Below, piece by piece: positions 37,532 through 46,045 of a stretch of DNA of 64,000 nt. The notes under the pieces are model-generated. The model saw only the letters and a program-made list of their open reading frames with translations. It had not been told where the DNA came from and made no database searches. The translations under genes and the position numbers were made by a program. Source of the stretch: JBBQED01 sp038320345 (GTDB taxonomy: Bacteria; Bacteroidota; Bacteroidia; AKYH767-A; OLB10); NCBI GenBank assembly GCA_038320345.1, contig JBBQED010000005.1, positions 228,470 to 292,469 of the forward strand. Reading direction: 5' to 3'. The first letter of the stretch is position 1. Each line of letters begins with the position of its first letter.

Positions 37532-38630
37532 GAATGAAGAGTTAATTGAACGTTATTGTCAGGGGTTGTTGACTCCCGAAGAATTACGCATTTTTGAACA
37601 ATGGCGTGAAAGTGATCCTGAGATGGCGCAGTCTATTGATGATCACCGTTTAATTTTAGATGCATTTCGAGTATTTGCTGAACGTACTGATTTACGCAAT
37701 TCACTTAATACCATCCATGCAGAAATGGAGTCGGATGCGTATCGTTTACAAGCGCCTTTAAAAGTTGTTGAGAAGGAAGAAAATATTATCAGGATTCTCT
37801 GGAGAAAATACAGAATGCCTGCTGTAGCCGCCGCTGCCGCAATTATTGCGGTTTTTGCTTCGGTACTTACTTTTAACTTGAGCGGTGTAGGTGGGAATAA
37901 GAGTCAGACTGCTTATCAGGAATTACGTCGTGAAGTTGAAAGTATTAAACGTAATCAGAAGGCAATCATAAAGGATATTAATTCTGTGAATACCATTCCT
38001 GTGGAAACACCAGAATCGGGGAAAGGGTTTTCCGGCACCGGCTTCGCATTGAGTTCCGACGGGTATATCTTAACGAGTTATCACGTTGTAGAAGATGCAC
38101 GTCAGATTTACGTAAGTAATGAAAAGTTTGAGCAGTTAATGGCCACTCCAGTTTATACAAATAAAGCATTAGACCTTGCCGTATTGAAAGTAGATCAGTC
38201 TGGTTTCAAATCATTCGGAGAGCTGCCCTATTCTTTTAAGAAGTTAATTGCAGATCCAGGTGAGCGTGTTTTCACGCTTGGATATCCCCGCGAAGAACTT
38301 GTTTATGGTGAGGGTTCAATCAGTTCTTATACCGGCTATGAAGGTGATACTGCATCTTACCAAATCAGTATTCCTGTAAATCCAGGTAATTCTGGCGGTC
38401 CTTTATTTGATAATCAGGGTAACTTACTCGGAATCATTAGCGGTCGTAACTCATCTGCTGAAGGTGCTTCTTTCGCAGTAAAATCAAAATGGATTACCGA
38501 TTATTTAAACGAGCGAAGCAAAGAAGCTAAAATCAATATTTCTACTCGTAAAAATACTAAAGGAATGGATCGCCCTACACAAATTAAAAAGCTGAAAGAG
38601 TTTGTGTTTATGGTGAAGGTGTATAATTAG
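37515..38630 (+). CDS. Anti-sigma-like transmembrane protein with C-terminal trypsin-like protease domain
   Basis: The 371-residue protein has three parts. Residues 1-95 are cytosolic and acidic-helical (ELIERYCQGLLTPEELRIFEQW, as at the N terminus of Bacteroidota anti-sigma factors). One membrane helix follows (about 99-122), with a short coiled coil (AYQELRREVESIKRNQ). The periplasmic part is an S1/HtrA-type protease with GTGFALSSDGYILTSYHVV (His at about 190), LDLAVL (Asp at about 219) and NPGNSGGPL (Ser at about 294). All three catalytic residues are present; no PDZ domain is visible. An RBS (GGAGG, 37502-37506) precedes the start inside the sigma gene. I infer a sigma regulator that senses or cleaves something in the periplasm. 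A terminator follows. Confidence 0.85.
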   Translation: MMSRIENEELIERYCQGLLTPEELRIFEQWRESDPEMAQSIDDHRLILDAFRVFAERTDLRNSLNTIHAEMESDAYRLQAPLKVVEKEENIIRILWRKYRMPAVAAAAAIIAVFASVLTFNLSGVGGNKSQTAYQELRREVESIKRNQKAIIKDINSVNTIPVETPESGKGFSGTGFALSSDGYILTSYHVVEDARQIYVSNEKFEQLMATPVYTNKALDLAVLKVDQSGFKSFGELPYSFKKLIADPGERVFTLGYPREELVYGEGSISSYTGYEGDTASYQISIPVNPGNSGGPLFDNQGNLLGIISGRNSSAEGASFAVKSKWITDYLNERSKEAKINISTRKNTKGMDRPTQIKKLKEFVFMVKVYN

Positions 38631-38651
38631 TTACACACTAATATAATATTT

Positions 38652-38682
38652 AAAAGCAGAGTTTAACCCTCTGCTTTTTTTA
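38652..38682 (+). terminator. Intrinsic terminator after the sigma/protease operon
   Basis: AAAAGCAGAG pairs with CTCTGCTTTT over 10 bp around a 7-nt loop, followed by more Ts. It lies 22 nt after the protease stop codon. Confidence 0.9.
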
Positions 38683-38814
38683 TTGGAAGACGAATCAAGC
38701 TCATTTTTTATAGGCATGGAGTTGATCCTGAACTATTTTAAATCTTTCAGATACGCTTCGTCAGCTCTTTTTGGCACTTTGTCGACTTTCCATCATGTGT
38801 TTGTTCTCCTTTAT

Positions 38815-38822
38815 TACCTTTG
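38815..38822 (+). promoter_or_regulatory. -7 box (TACCTTTG) for the TolC-like gene
   Basis: An exact TAnnTTTG match 21 nt upstream of the ATG at 38844. No ideal TTG at -33 distance was found. Confidence 0.45.
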
Positions 38823-38843
38823 TTCACATCCCAAATTCTGGAT

Positions 38844-40295
38844 ATGAACACCTTGTTTTCTACCCTCAAACGCCGAACCGGCATATTCGTTTTAACAGTG
38901 GCTCTGCTAAGTTCCGGATCCGGAGCATATGCTCAGAAAGTCTGGACGCTCAAAGAATGCGTGGAGTATGCACTTCAACATAATATTACGGTCAAGCAAC
39001 AGTATTTAAATACTGAACTTGCTAAAATTAATACAGATGCGAATCTATATACGATGTTTCCATCTTTAAATGGTTCGGGAAGTTCTTCCTATAATTGGGG
39101 TAGATCGGTTGATCCGTTTACTTATCAATTTACCACGGAAGAAATCCGATCTTCGAACCTTTCGTTGAATACGAACCTTATCTTATTTAATGGTTTTCAG
39201 TTACAGAATACTTTACGTCAAAGTAAACTGGATTATCTTTCTAATAAATCCGATCTACAGAAAATTCAAAATGATATCGCGTTAAATGTAGTATCTGCAT
39301 ATCTCCAAGTTTTATATGCGAGAGAACAACTTAGTGTGATAGATGCACGTGTAGAAGAATCAAAGAAACAAAGAGACCGTACTAAATTAATGGCAGATGC
39401 GGGTTCAATGACAAGAGGTAATTTGCTGGATGCAGAAGCTCAACTCACCACTGAAGAGCTTAACAAAATTACAGCCGATAATTCTTTCAGCACTTCAAAG
39501 TTGAATCTAATGCAATTAATGGAACTGGATAGCGTAAATGATTTTGCAATTGATAAACCTACTGCTGATTTACCTGCATTAGTCGTTTTAGGTCAAACCC
39601 CAGAACAGATTTTTGAAGCCGCATTAGCTCAGTTACCAGAAATAAAAAGTGCAGCGCTTAAAATTCAGAGCTCTGAAAAATCACTCGATATTGCGAAGGG
39701 ATCTTACATGCCACGCTTGTCGATGTTTGGCTCCTATTCTTCAGGATATTCGAGCGCTTCTCAACAAATTGCGGGTAGTCCTGTTTACCAAGGATTACAA
39801 CCTACAGGAGCAGTTACTTCAACGGGAGAAGCCGTATTGAGTCCAATTTATTTTAGCCCAACAGAAAGAACACCATGGGGCACTCAGCTCGATAATAACC
39901 TTACTAGGTCTTTAGGATTAAGTTTGAGCGTTCCGATTTTTAATGGATTTTCATCTCGATATAATGTAGCAAGAGCAAAGATCAGTGTATTGAATGCAAA
40001 GTACTCTTCTGATCTCACGCGAAACCAACTTTACAAAAGCATTCAACAAGCTTACGTGGATGCATCAGCAGGTAGGAAAAAAATGGAAGCTACTGATAAG
40101 AGCGTTCAAGCTTTACAGGAAGCCTATGATTATGCTGAGAAAAGGTACAATGCCGGACTCACCAGCTCACTAGAGTTCCTTACGTCTACCAACAATCTGA
40201 CTAAAGGTAAAATTGAAGCATTACAGGCAAAGTATGATTTTATTTTCAAAGTAAAAGTTCTCGATTTTTATGCAGGTAATCCACTTGTATTTTAG
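38844..40295 (+). CDS. TolC-family outer membrane channel
   Basis: The 483-residue product (ATG 38844, MNTLFSTLKRRTG) has a signal peptide cut near GAYAQ and two structural repeats of long coiled-coil helices, seen as WTLKECVEYALQHNITVKQQYLN and IFEAALAQLPEIKSAALKIQSSEK at the start of each. The C terminus (YNAGLTSSLEFLTSTNNL) is the usual TolC-type helix. TolC proteins form the outer-membrane exit of efflux pumps and type I secretion. The adaptor gene follows 113 nt later, so these form an efflux cassette. A TTG at 38820 is not a credible start because it overlaps the promoter box. Confidence 0.92.
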   Translation: MNTLFSTLKRRTGIFVLTVALLSSGSGAYAQKVWTLKECVEYALQHNITVKQQYLNTELAKINTDANLYTMFPSLNGSGSSSYNWGRSVDPFTYQFTTEEIRSSNLSLNTNLILFNGFQLQNTLRQSKLDYLSNKSDLQKIQNDIALNVVSAYLQVLYAREQLSVIDARVEESKKQRDRTKLMADAGSMTRGNLLDAEAQLTTEELNKITADNSFSTSKLNLMQLMELDSVNDFAIDKPTADLPALVVLGQTPEQIFEAALAQLPEIKSAALKIQSSEKSLDIAKGSYMPRLSMFGSYSSGYSSASQQIAGSPVYQGLQPTGAVTSTGEAVLSPIYFSPTERTPWGTQLDNNLTRSLGLSLSVPIFNGFSSRYNVARAKISVLNAKYSSDLTRNQLYKSIQQAYVDASAGRKKMEATDKSVQALQEAYDYAEKRYNAGLTSSLEFLTSTNNLTKGKIEALQAKYDFIFKVKVLDFYAGNPLVF

Positions 40296-40361
40296 TCAGT
40301 GAAGTAATTTAGAAAAAAACTAACAGTTCTCATAAAAATAAAATCATCTTGTTGTTCCTTG

Positions 40362-40369
40362 TATGTTTG
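40362..40369 (+). promoter_or_regulatory. Possible -7 box (TATGTTTG) before the second adaptor gene
   Basis: A TAnnTTTG match 39 nt before the adaptor ATG. No TTG at the right distance was found, so this may be chance or a weak internal promoter. Confidence 0.3.
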
Positions 40370-40408
40370 TATCAGGATAGATAGAAAGAAGCATTAATTG
40401 ATATTGTT

Positions 40409-41770
40409 ATGGCGAAGAAAAACTCAGGCTGGAAAAAGATTGGGATCGGTGTAGGGATCCTGATCGTCCTAATAACTGTCGCCAAGATGGCGGGCTGGCT
40501 AGGTAATTCAGACTCGATAAAAGTAAGTACAGATAAAGTTATTCTCCGGGATATTACTGAAACGGTTTCTGCGAATGGTAAAGTACAGCCTGAAGTAGAA
40601 CTTAAAATTTCGGCTGATGTATCTGGTGAGATTGTTGACCTCTTTGTTAAGGAGGGTGATGTAGTTAAGAAAGGTACTTTACTTTGCAGAATCAACCCTG
40701 AAATTTATGTGTCCAGTCTCGATAGAACTAATGCGGCAGTGAATGGTTCTAAAGCAAATCTTGAAAACTCTAGGTCGCGATTAACGCAAGCACAATCTCA
40801 ATTTAATAAGGCACAGTTAACATTCGATCGTAATAAAAAGTTGTTTGATGAAAAGGCAATCTCTCCTCAGGATTTTGAGTCAATTCAGTCCGCTTGGGAA
40901 GTAGCAAAAGCAGAAGTAGATGCAGCAAAACAAAGTGTAGCAGCAGCTGATTTTAATGTGCGAAGTTCACAAGCAAGTTTAAAGGAAGCCAATGAAAATC
41001 TGAATAAAACCAATATCTACGCTGCTGTTGATGGAACTGTGTCCAAACTCAGTAAGGAAAAAGGCGAAAGAGTTGTTGGAACAAATATGATGGAAGGAAC
41101 AGAAATTCTTCGCCTTGCCAATCTTAATGAAATGGAAGTTAGTGTAGATGTGAGTGAAAATGATATTGTAAGAGTGAATCTTGGCGACACGGCCGATGTG
41201 GATATTGATGCATACGTAGGTCGAAAATTCACAGGGATAGTTACTGAAGTTGCAAACTCCGCTAACGTGAGTGGAATGACAGGTACTGATCAGGTGACCA
41301 ATTTTACGGTTAAAGTCAGGATCGTCCGAGAATCATATCAAGATTTACTAGATGGAAAGCCTGCAAGTTACAGCCCCTTTCGTCCTGGGATGTCGGCAAC
41401 CGTTGAAATCCGCACTCAAAGTGTAAAGAATATTATTGCAGTTCCGATTCAAGCAGTGACTACTAGAGATACTACTAAAAAGTCAATTATTAAAACGGGT
41501 GTTCAATCGGCCTCTGAAGAAACGGCAGATAAAAAGGAAGCAGAGAATACTACAAAGGAATGTGTCTTTGTACTTGAAGAGGGTAAAGCAAAAATGAGAT
41601 TGATTAAAACCGGTATTCAAGATAATATGTATATCCAAATCGTTGAAGGACTTAAAAAAGATGAAGTAATAATATCGGCTCCTTATAATGTCGTATCAAA
41701 AACACTGAAGGATGGAGATGTTGTAAATGTGGTGGCAAAAGACCAGCTCTTTGAAAAAGAGAAGAAATAA
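40409..41770 (+). CDS. Efflux-pump periplasmic adaptor (HlyD/MacA family)
   Basis: The 453-residue adaptor has an N-terminal membrane anchor (IGIGVGILIVLITVAKMAG), a lipoyl half (ISADVSGEIVDLFVKEGDVVKKGTLLCRI), a long alpha-hairpin (about residues 110-195), a second lipoyl half (IYAAVDGTVSKLSKEKGERVVG), a beta-barrel and an extended C-terminal part. It follows a TolC-like gene, but no inner-membrane pump gene follows; the next gene is tsaB. The partner could be the ABC permeases at 32714-35264 or an unlinked transporter. Confidence 0.9.
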   Translation: MAKKNSGWKKIGIGVGILIVLITVAKMAGWLGNSDSIKVSTDKVILRDITETVSANGKVQPEVELKISADVSGEIVDLFVKEGDVVKKGTLLCRINPEIYVSSLDRTNAAVNGSKANLENSRSRLTQAQSQFNKAQLTFDRNKKLFDEKAISPQDFESIQSAWEVAKAEVDAAKQSVAAADFNVRSSQASLKEANENLNKTNIYAAVDGTVSKLSKEKGERVVGTNMMEGTEILRLANLNEMEVSVDVSENDIVRVNLGDTADVDIDAYVGRKFTGIVTEVANSANVSGMTGTDQVTNFTVKVRIVRESYQDLLDGKPASYSPFRPGMSATVEIRTQSVKNIIAVPIQAVTTRDTTKKSIIKTGVQSASEETADKKEAENTTKECVFVLEEGKAKMRLIKTGIQDNMYIQIVEGLKKDEVIISAPYNVVSKTLKDGDVVNVVAKDQLFEKEKK

Positions 41771-41793
41771 AGAAAATTCAAAAAAATATGTAT

Positions 41794-41822
41794 AGACTTC
41801 TGATTTTTCAGAAGTCTTTTTT
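41794..41822 (+). terminator. Intrinsic terminator after the second adaptor gene
   Basis: AGACTTCTGA pairs with TCAGAAGTCT over 10 bp with a T loop, followed by TTTTT. It lies 24 nt after the stop codon. Confidence 0.9.
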
Positions 41823-41959
41823 ATTAATAATTTAAGCTCTTATATTTCGTAAAAGAGCGGGTTGGATTCAGTTTTTTATTTTCTTTGTTGTAAGATTCAA
41901 GTGGATTCCGACGGTTTTAAATGCTTTTTTGCCGGATAGGAAGTTGCTGAAAAGAATTA

Positions 41960-42655
41960 ATGTCGCTCATCCTTCATTTAGATACATCATCAACGGTATG
42001 TTCTGTAGCATTAGCAGATCAAGGTAAGCTAATAGCTGTACAGGAGACCTATGAGCCCCGTGCAGCCGCTGCTCTTTTGGCCGTATTTATAAAAGGAGTG
42101 ATGGATGAAGCCGGAAAGTCATTTTCGGAATTGGATGCTGTCGCCGTGAGCAAGGGACCAGGAAGTTATACTGGACTACGGATTTCAGTTGCCGCTGCTA
42201 AAGGATTGTGTTATGCTGCTGATAAGCCTTTAATCGCGATTGACACACCCATTGCCATGGCATCTGCTTGGATATTACAACAAGGGATAAGTCCATCTGT
42301 AGATACTTTATTGGTACCTTTGATTGATGCTCGTAGGATGGAGGTTTATGGGGCTGTTCTGGATTTGAATTTGAATTATGTAGAAGGGATCCGTGCCGAG
42401 GTATTGGAGAAAGGGAGTTTTGATATAGAGCCCGAAAAGCCGAGAGTTTTATTCGGTGACGGAGCTGAAAAAGCAATTGTGTTTTTCGATGGTAAGGATT
42501 CTGTAAAATTCGACGAAAAATTTATGCATACGGCATGTGGTTTGATAAAACCCGCATTGGATTCGTATGTATCTCGTAAATTTGAAGATCTCAATCATTT
42601 CGAACCATTTTATTTGAAAGAATTTGTTGGAACCACTCGCTCTGGTAAAGCATAA
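41960..42655 (+). CDS. tsaB: tRNA N6-threonylcarbamoyladenosine synthesis protein TsaB
   Basis: TsaB is a partner of TsaD in making the t6A37 modification of ANN-decoding tRNAs. The 231-residue protein has the ASKHA-fold start (ILHLDTSSTVCSVALADQGKL) and the diagnostic AVSKGPGSYTGLRISVAAAKGL near residue 62-83. It lacks the metal-binding His pair of TsaD. Length and motifs fit TsaB. It is preceded by a terminator, so it has its own promoter, and msrA follows 30 nt later. Confidence 0.93.
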   Translation: MSLILHLDTSSTVCSVALADQGKLIAVQETYEPRAAAALLAVFIKGVMDEAGKSFSELDAVAVSKGPGSYTGLRISVAAAKGLCYAADKPLIAIDTPIAMASAWILQQGISPSVDTLLVPLIDARRMEVYGAVLDLNLNYVEGIRAEVLEKGSFDIEPEKPRVLFGDGAEKAIVFFDGKDSVKFDEKFMHTACGLIKPALDSYVSRKFEDLNHFEPFYLKEFVGTTRSGKA

Positions 42656-42685
42656 CTCTTCTTATAAAATAAAAAACAACAATCC

Positions 42686-43342
42686 ATGTTTAAGCTGATG
42701 AAGTCGGCTGCTTGCGCAGTTTCAATTGTAATTATTTTAATCTCGTGCGGAAAGTCGGAATCAAAACAGAAATCAGAAATTCAAGAAAAAACCAGTATGA
42801 CAGAAAGTAAATTAGATACCGCAACACTTGGTGGAGGTTGCTTTTGGTGTGTTGAAGCCATCTATCAGGATTTAAACGGGGTAGTTTCAGTAGCTTCAGG
42901 CTATTCAGGCGGCGAGCGAGAAAATCCATCCTATGAACAGGTGTGTTCAGGTGCTACCGGACATGCGGAAGTAATTCAGATTGTTTACGATCCTACTAAA
43001 ATCTCTTTTGATGATTTGCTTGAAGTTTTCTGGACTGTTCATGATCCTACTACTTTGAACCGCCAAGGAGCTGATGTTGGAACACAATATCGTTCAGTAA
43101 TTTTTTATCATGATGAAAATCAAAAAATGATTGCTGAAAAATACAAGAAAGATCTGACTGCTTCAGGGGCTTTTAATTCTCCAGTAGTTACAGAGATCAC
43201 TCCTTTTAAGAAATTCTACAAAGCTGAAAATTATCATCAGAATTACTTTAAAGAAAATGGATCACAACCTTATTGTTCGTTGGTGATCCAACCTAAAGTA
43301 GATAAGTTTAAAAAAGTATTTAAAGATAAACTGAAACACTAA
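42686..43342 (+). CDS. msrA: Peptide-methionine (S)-S-oxide reductase, lipoprotein form
   Basis: MsrA repairs S-sulfoxides of methionine. The catalytic core has GGGCFWC (nucleophilic Cys, about residue 52), GATGHAEV, and RSVIFYHDENQ in family order. Before the core lies a lipoprotein signal with lipobox LISC (Cys at about 21) and a Lys/Ser/Glu-rich linker, so the enzyme is probably anchored in the periplasm or outer membrane rather than cytosolic. The C terminus (YFKENGSQPYC) has one Cys that may serve as a resolving residue. It is closed by a terminator. No MsrB is fused to it. Confidence 0.95.
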   Translation: MFKLMKSAACAVSIVIILISCGKSESKQKSEIQEKTSMTESKLDTATLGGGCFWCVEAIYQDLNGVVSVASGYSGGERENPSYEQVCSGATGHAEVIQIVYDPTKISFDDLLEVFWTVHDPTTLNRQGADVGTQYRSVIFYHDENQKMIAEKYKKDLTASGAFNSPVVTEITPFKKFYKAENYHQNYFKENGSQPYCSLVIQPKVDKFKKVFKDKLKH

Positions 43343-43375
43343 AAGTAAGTCGTATCGAACTATAGAAATATCTGT

Positions 43376-43403
43376 AAAAATGCCTCTGAGAAGAGGCATT
43401 TTT
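43376..43403. terminator. Bidirectional terminator between msrA and lhgO
   Basis: AAAAATGCCTCT pairs with AGAGGCATTTTT over 12 bp around a GAGA tetraloop. The genes on both sides converge on it. Confidence 0.92.
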
Positions 43404-43471
43404 AGTTTTGTAAAGATTCGTTTATTTGTAAGTAACAATCAGTGCAGTAAAATTTAACAGTCTGCTGAAAT

Positions 43472-44692
43472 TTAATTCAGATTAAAATAACTTTCTGCCA
43501 TGTCATTTACTGCTTTTCCAATCGCTAATCCTGCAGTAGCTGCCGGTGAAGGAGCATTTAAAACATGTAATGCATTATCGCTGTGAACGATTTTAAAATC
43601 ATCAATCATGTTACCATTTTGATCCAATGCCATCGCACGAACTCCTGCTCTTCCCGGAATAATATCTTCCATTTTCAAATCAGGTAATAAGCGTTGCAGT
43701 CTACTCAAAAATAATCGTTTGCTGAAAGCTCTGCGGTATTCATCTAAACCAAACTGCCAATGTTTGAAAAATAATTTCCAAGTTCCACCATAACTTAATG
43801 CATCTAAAGTATCAGCAACACTGAAATCAGTTTTTCCGTAACCTTCTCGTTTAAATACAAACACTGCATTGGGTCCACACTCTGTAGGATGATTAATCAT
43901 CCTTGTAAAATGTACGCCAAGAAACGGAAACTCCGGATTTGGTACAGGGTAAATTAAATGTTTGACTTTGTGTTGAGCTTCAGGGGTAAGCACATAATAA
44001 TCTCCACGGAAGCCAACGATTTTCATTCCCGGATCCATGCCATCTTTTTTAGCAATACGATCACTTTGCAAGCCAGTACAATTCACGATATATCTACCTG
44101 TGAATTTGTTTTTCGGAGTAATTACGGTAGTGTAATCCGTATTTTTCTCAAACCCCGTTACTTCATGTCCTAACTTTACATGACTACCAGGAAATTGCTG
44201 TTCAATTAATGTTGCAAGAGTAGAACATACCTTTGGGAAATCAATAATTCCTGTACAACCAACTCTTATTCCTGAAATCCCCTTGCAAAAAGGTTCAATC
44301 TCCCTAATTTGTTCAGCAGTGATGAGCTCAAGATCTTCGACACCATTGGCGATTCCATTTTGAAACACTTTATTCATGTGAGTGAGTTCTTTAGGATCTG
44401 TTGCAACGATGATTTTACCACAAACATCATGAGCAATATGATGTTCTTTGGCAAACTGAACCATTTCTCGTCGTCCTTCTACACAATTCTTAGCTTTATA
44501 ACTACCTGGTTTGTAGTAAATTCCACTATGCAAAACTCCCGAATTGCGGCCGGTTTGATGAAAAGCCACCTCATTTTCTTTTTCTAACAATAGTATTCTT
44601 AAATTAGGGTGATGGATATTCAGTTTATAAGCAGTAGAGAGTCCAACAATTCCTCCCCCGATTACAATGATGTCGTATTGAGTAGCGGTCAT
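43472..44692 (-). CDS. lhgO: L-2-hydroxyglutarate oxidase/dehydrogenase
   Basis: The 406-residue flavoenzyme starts with the FAD-binding motif (IIVIGGGIVGLSTAYKL) of the D-amino-acid oxidase/GlpD fold. It has HQTGRNSGVLHSGIYYKPGS near residue 44-63 and the GRAGVRAMALD segment near the C terminus, both typical of LhgO. It oxidises L-2-hydroxyglutarate, a side product of TCA enzymes, to 2-oxoglutarate, and in E. coli passes electrons to quinones. The sucA product elsewhere in this window uses that 2-oxoglutarate. The gene stands alone on the minus strand. Confidence 0.93.
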   Translation of the reverse strand: MTATQYDIIVIGGGIVGLSTAYKLNIHHPNLRILLLEKENEVAFHQTGRNSGVLHSGIYYKPGSYKAKNCVEGRREMVQFAKEHHIAHDVCGKIIVATDPKELTHMNKVFQNGIANGVEDLELITAEQIREIEPFCKGISGIRVGCTGIIDFPKVCSTLATLIEQQFPGSHVKLGHEVTGFEKNTDYTTVITPKNKFTGRYIVNCTGLQSDRIAKKDGMDPGMKIVGFRGDYYVLTPEAQHKVKHLIYPVPNPEFPFLGVHFTRMINHPTECGPNAVFVFKREGYGKTDFSVADTLDALSYGGTWKLFFKHWQFGLDEYRRAFSKRLFLSRLQRLLPDLKMEDIIPGRAGVRAMALDQNGNMIDDFKIVHSDNALHVLNAPSPAATAGLAIGKAVNDMAESYFNLN

Positions 44693-44774
44693 GGTACAAA
44701 GGTATGACTCGCCCTCGAGACTTAGTGTGTCAAGGATATTACAAGTTTGTGTTAATAAGTATTAGATAGAGCTA

Positions 44775-44806
44775 TTGCGCTGTATTCCGCTCCCAGCCTA
44801 CATTTG
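44775..44806 (+). promoter_or_regulatory. Bacteroidota promoter for the FadL-type gene
   Basis: TTG at 44775-44777, a 21-nt spacer and TACATTTG at 44799-44806. The box ends 6 nt before the ATG at 44813, which implies a leaderless or nearly leaderless mRNA. Confidence 0.65.
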
Positions 44807-44812
44807 TTTGAC

Positions 44813-46045
44813 ATGGAAAGAATGAAGAAGAGTTTAATACTACTGGGGTTTTTGATAGGTCCTATGTTTTCAATGGCTGGTGGTTTTCAGGTGAATACAC
44901 AAGGTCAAAAAGCTTTAAGCATGGGTGGATCAGTTACTGGTTTTGCTTTAGATGGTTCAGCCTCTTTTTTTAATCCGGGGGCAATGAGCGCGCTGGATAA
45001 AAATTATTTAAATGCAGGGTTTAGTTTAATCTTTCCAAAAACCACCTTCCTTGGAAAATACGGAGGTACAGAAGATCTAGATTCAAAAGTATATACTCCT
45101 TTTTATTGCTACGGGACTTATAAATTTAAGGAGAAAATTACATTTGGTTTAAGTATCAATACTCCTTTCGGATTAGGAACAAAATGGAAAGACGATTGGA
45201 GTGGGCGGTATATTTCACAGTCGGCACAACTTAATTCAATTTACTTTCAACCGACAATAGCCTACAAATTAAGCGAGAAATTTTCGGTGGGTGTAGGACC
45301 AGAATTCGTACTAGGATCAGCGCATTTGCGTAAAGCCATACCCGTTAGTGATTCTACATCGGCGTATGCCTCCACCGATCTGAAGGGTGCAGGAACTGGT
45401 TTCGGATTTAATGCTGGAATCTATTATGCTTCTGGTAAGCTTTCCTTAGGCCTATCTTATCGTTCACAGAGTAAAGTGAAGATAAATAAAGGTGATGCAA
45501 CTTTCAGCGATATCCCTTCTTCTTTAACTGAAAACGGAACATTTCCATCTTCTACCAACTTTAAAACGGATGTTACATTGCCTTCAGTGATATCGTTCGG
45601 AGTAGGGTTTAAAATTACTGATAAAATTCTGGTCACCGGAGATCTTAATTTTACAGGATGGAGTGCATATGATTCATTGATCTTTACTTTTCCCGATCAT
45701 TCGTCATTAAATTCAAGTAGTGCCAGAAAGTATAAAGATGTATTTGCAATCCGAGCAGGAGGACAATATATCGCTACAGAAAAAATAACACTTCGTGGAG
45801 GTATTGCATTTGATCAAAGTCCTGTGCAAGATGGTTATGTAAATCCGGATTTGCCGGATGCTAATAAATTGGTGTATTCGACAGGGTTGAGCTATCAACT
45901 TAAAAGCGGATTTTCTTTTGAAGGCACGCTGATGTATGAAAGTCTTAAACAAAGAAAAGAGTCGGATAACGTTGAGAATAACTTCAACGGAACATACAAA
46001 TCAACAATATTCATACTAGGTTTAGGTGTACAATATGTCTTCTAA
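44813..46045 (+). CDS. FadL/OmpP1-type outer membrane transporter
   Basis: The product (410 residues from ATG 44813; another Met three codons on) has a signal peptide (KKSLILLGFLIGPMFSMAGG) and the FadL start GGFQVNTQGQKALSMGGSVTGF, then a 14-strand-type beta-barrel with alternating aromatic residues and a C-terminal Phe (GVQYVF). FadL proteins carry long-chain fatty acids and other hydrophobics across the outer membrane; the substrate here is unknown. The next gene, an SGNH lipoprotein, overlaps its 3' end by 11 bp, so the pair is coupled and may act together on lipids or esters. Confidence 0.9.
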   Translation: MERMKKSLILLGFLIGPMFSMAGGFQVNTQGQKALSMGGSVTGFALDGSASFFNPGAMSALDKNYLNAGFSLIFPKTTFLGKYGGTEDLDSKVYTPFYCYGTYKFKEKITFGLSINTPFGLGTKWKDDWSGRYISQSAQLNSIYFQPTIAYKLSEKFSVGVGPEFVLGSAHLRKAIPVSDSTSAYASTDLKGAGTGFGFNAGIYYASGKLSLGLSYRSQSKVKINKGDATFSDIPSSLTENGTFPSSTNFKTDVTLPSVISFGVGFKITDKILVTGDLNFTGWSAYDSLIFTFPDHSSLNSSSARKYKDVFAIRAGGQYIATEKITLRGGIAFDQSPVQDGYVNPDLPDANKLVYSTGLSYQLKSGFSFEGTLMYESLKQRKESDNVENNFNGTYKSTIFILGLGVQYVF

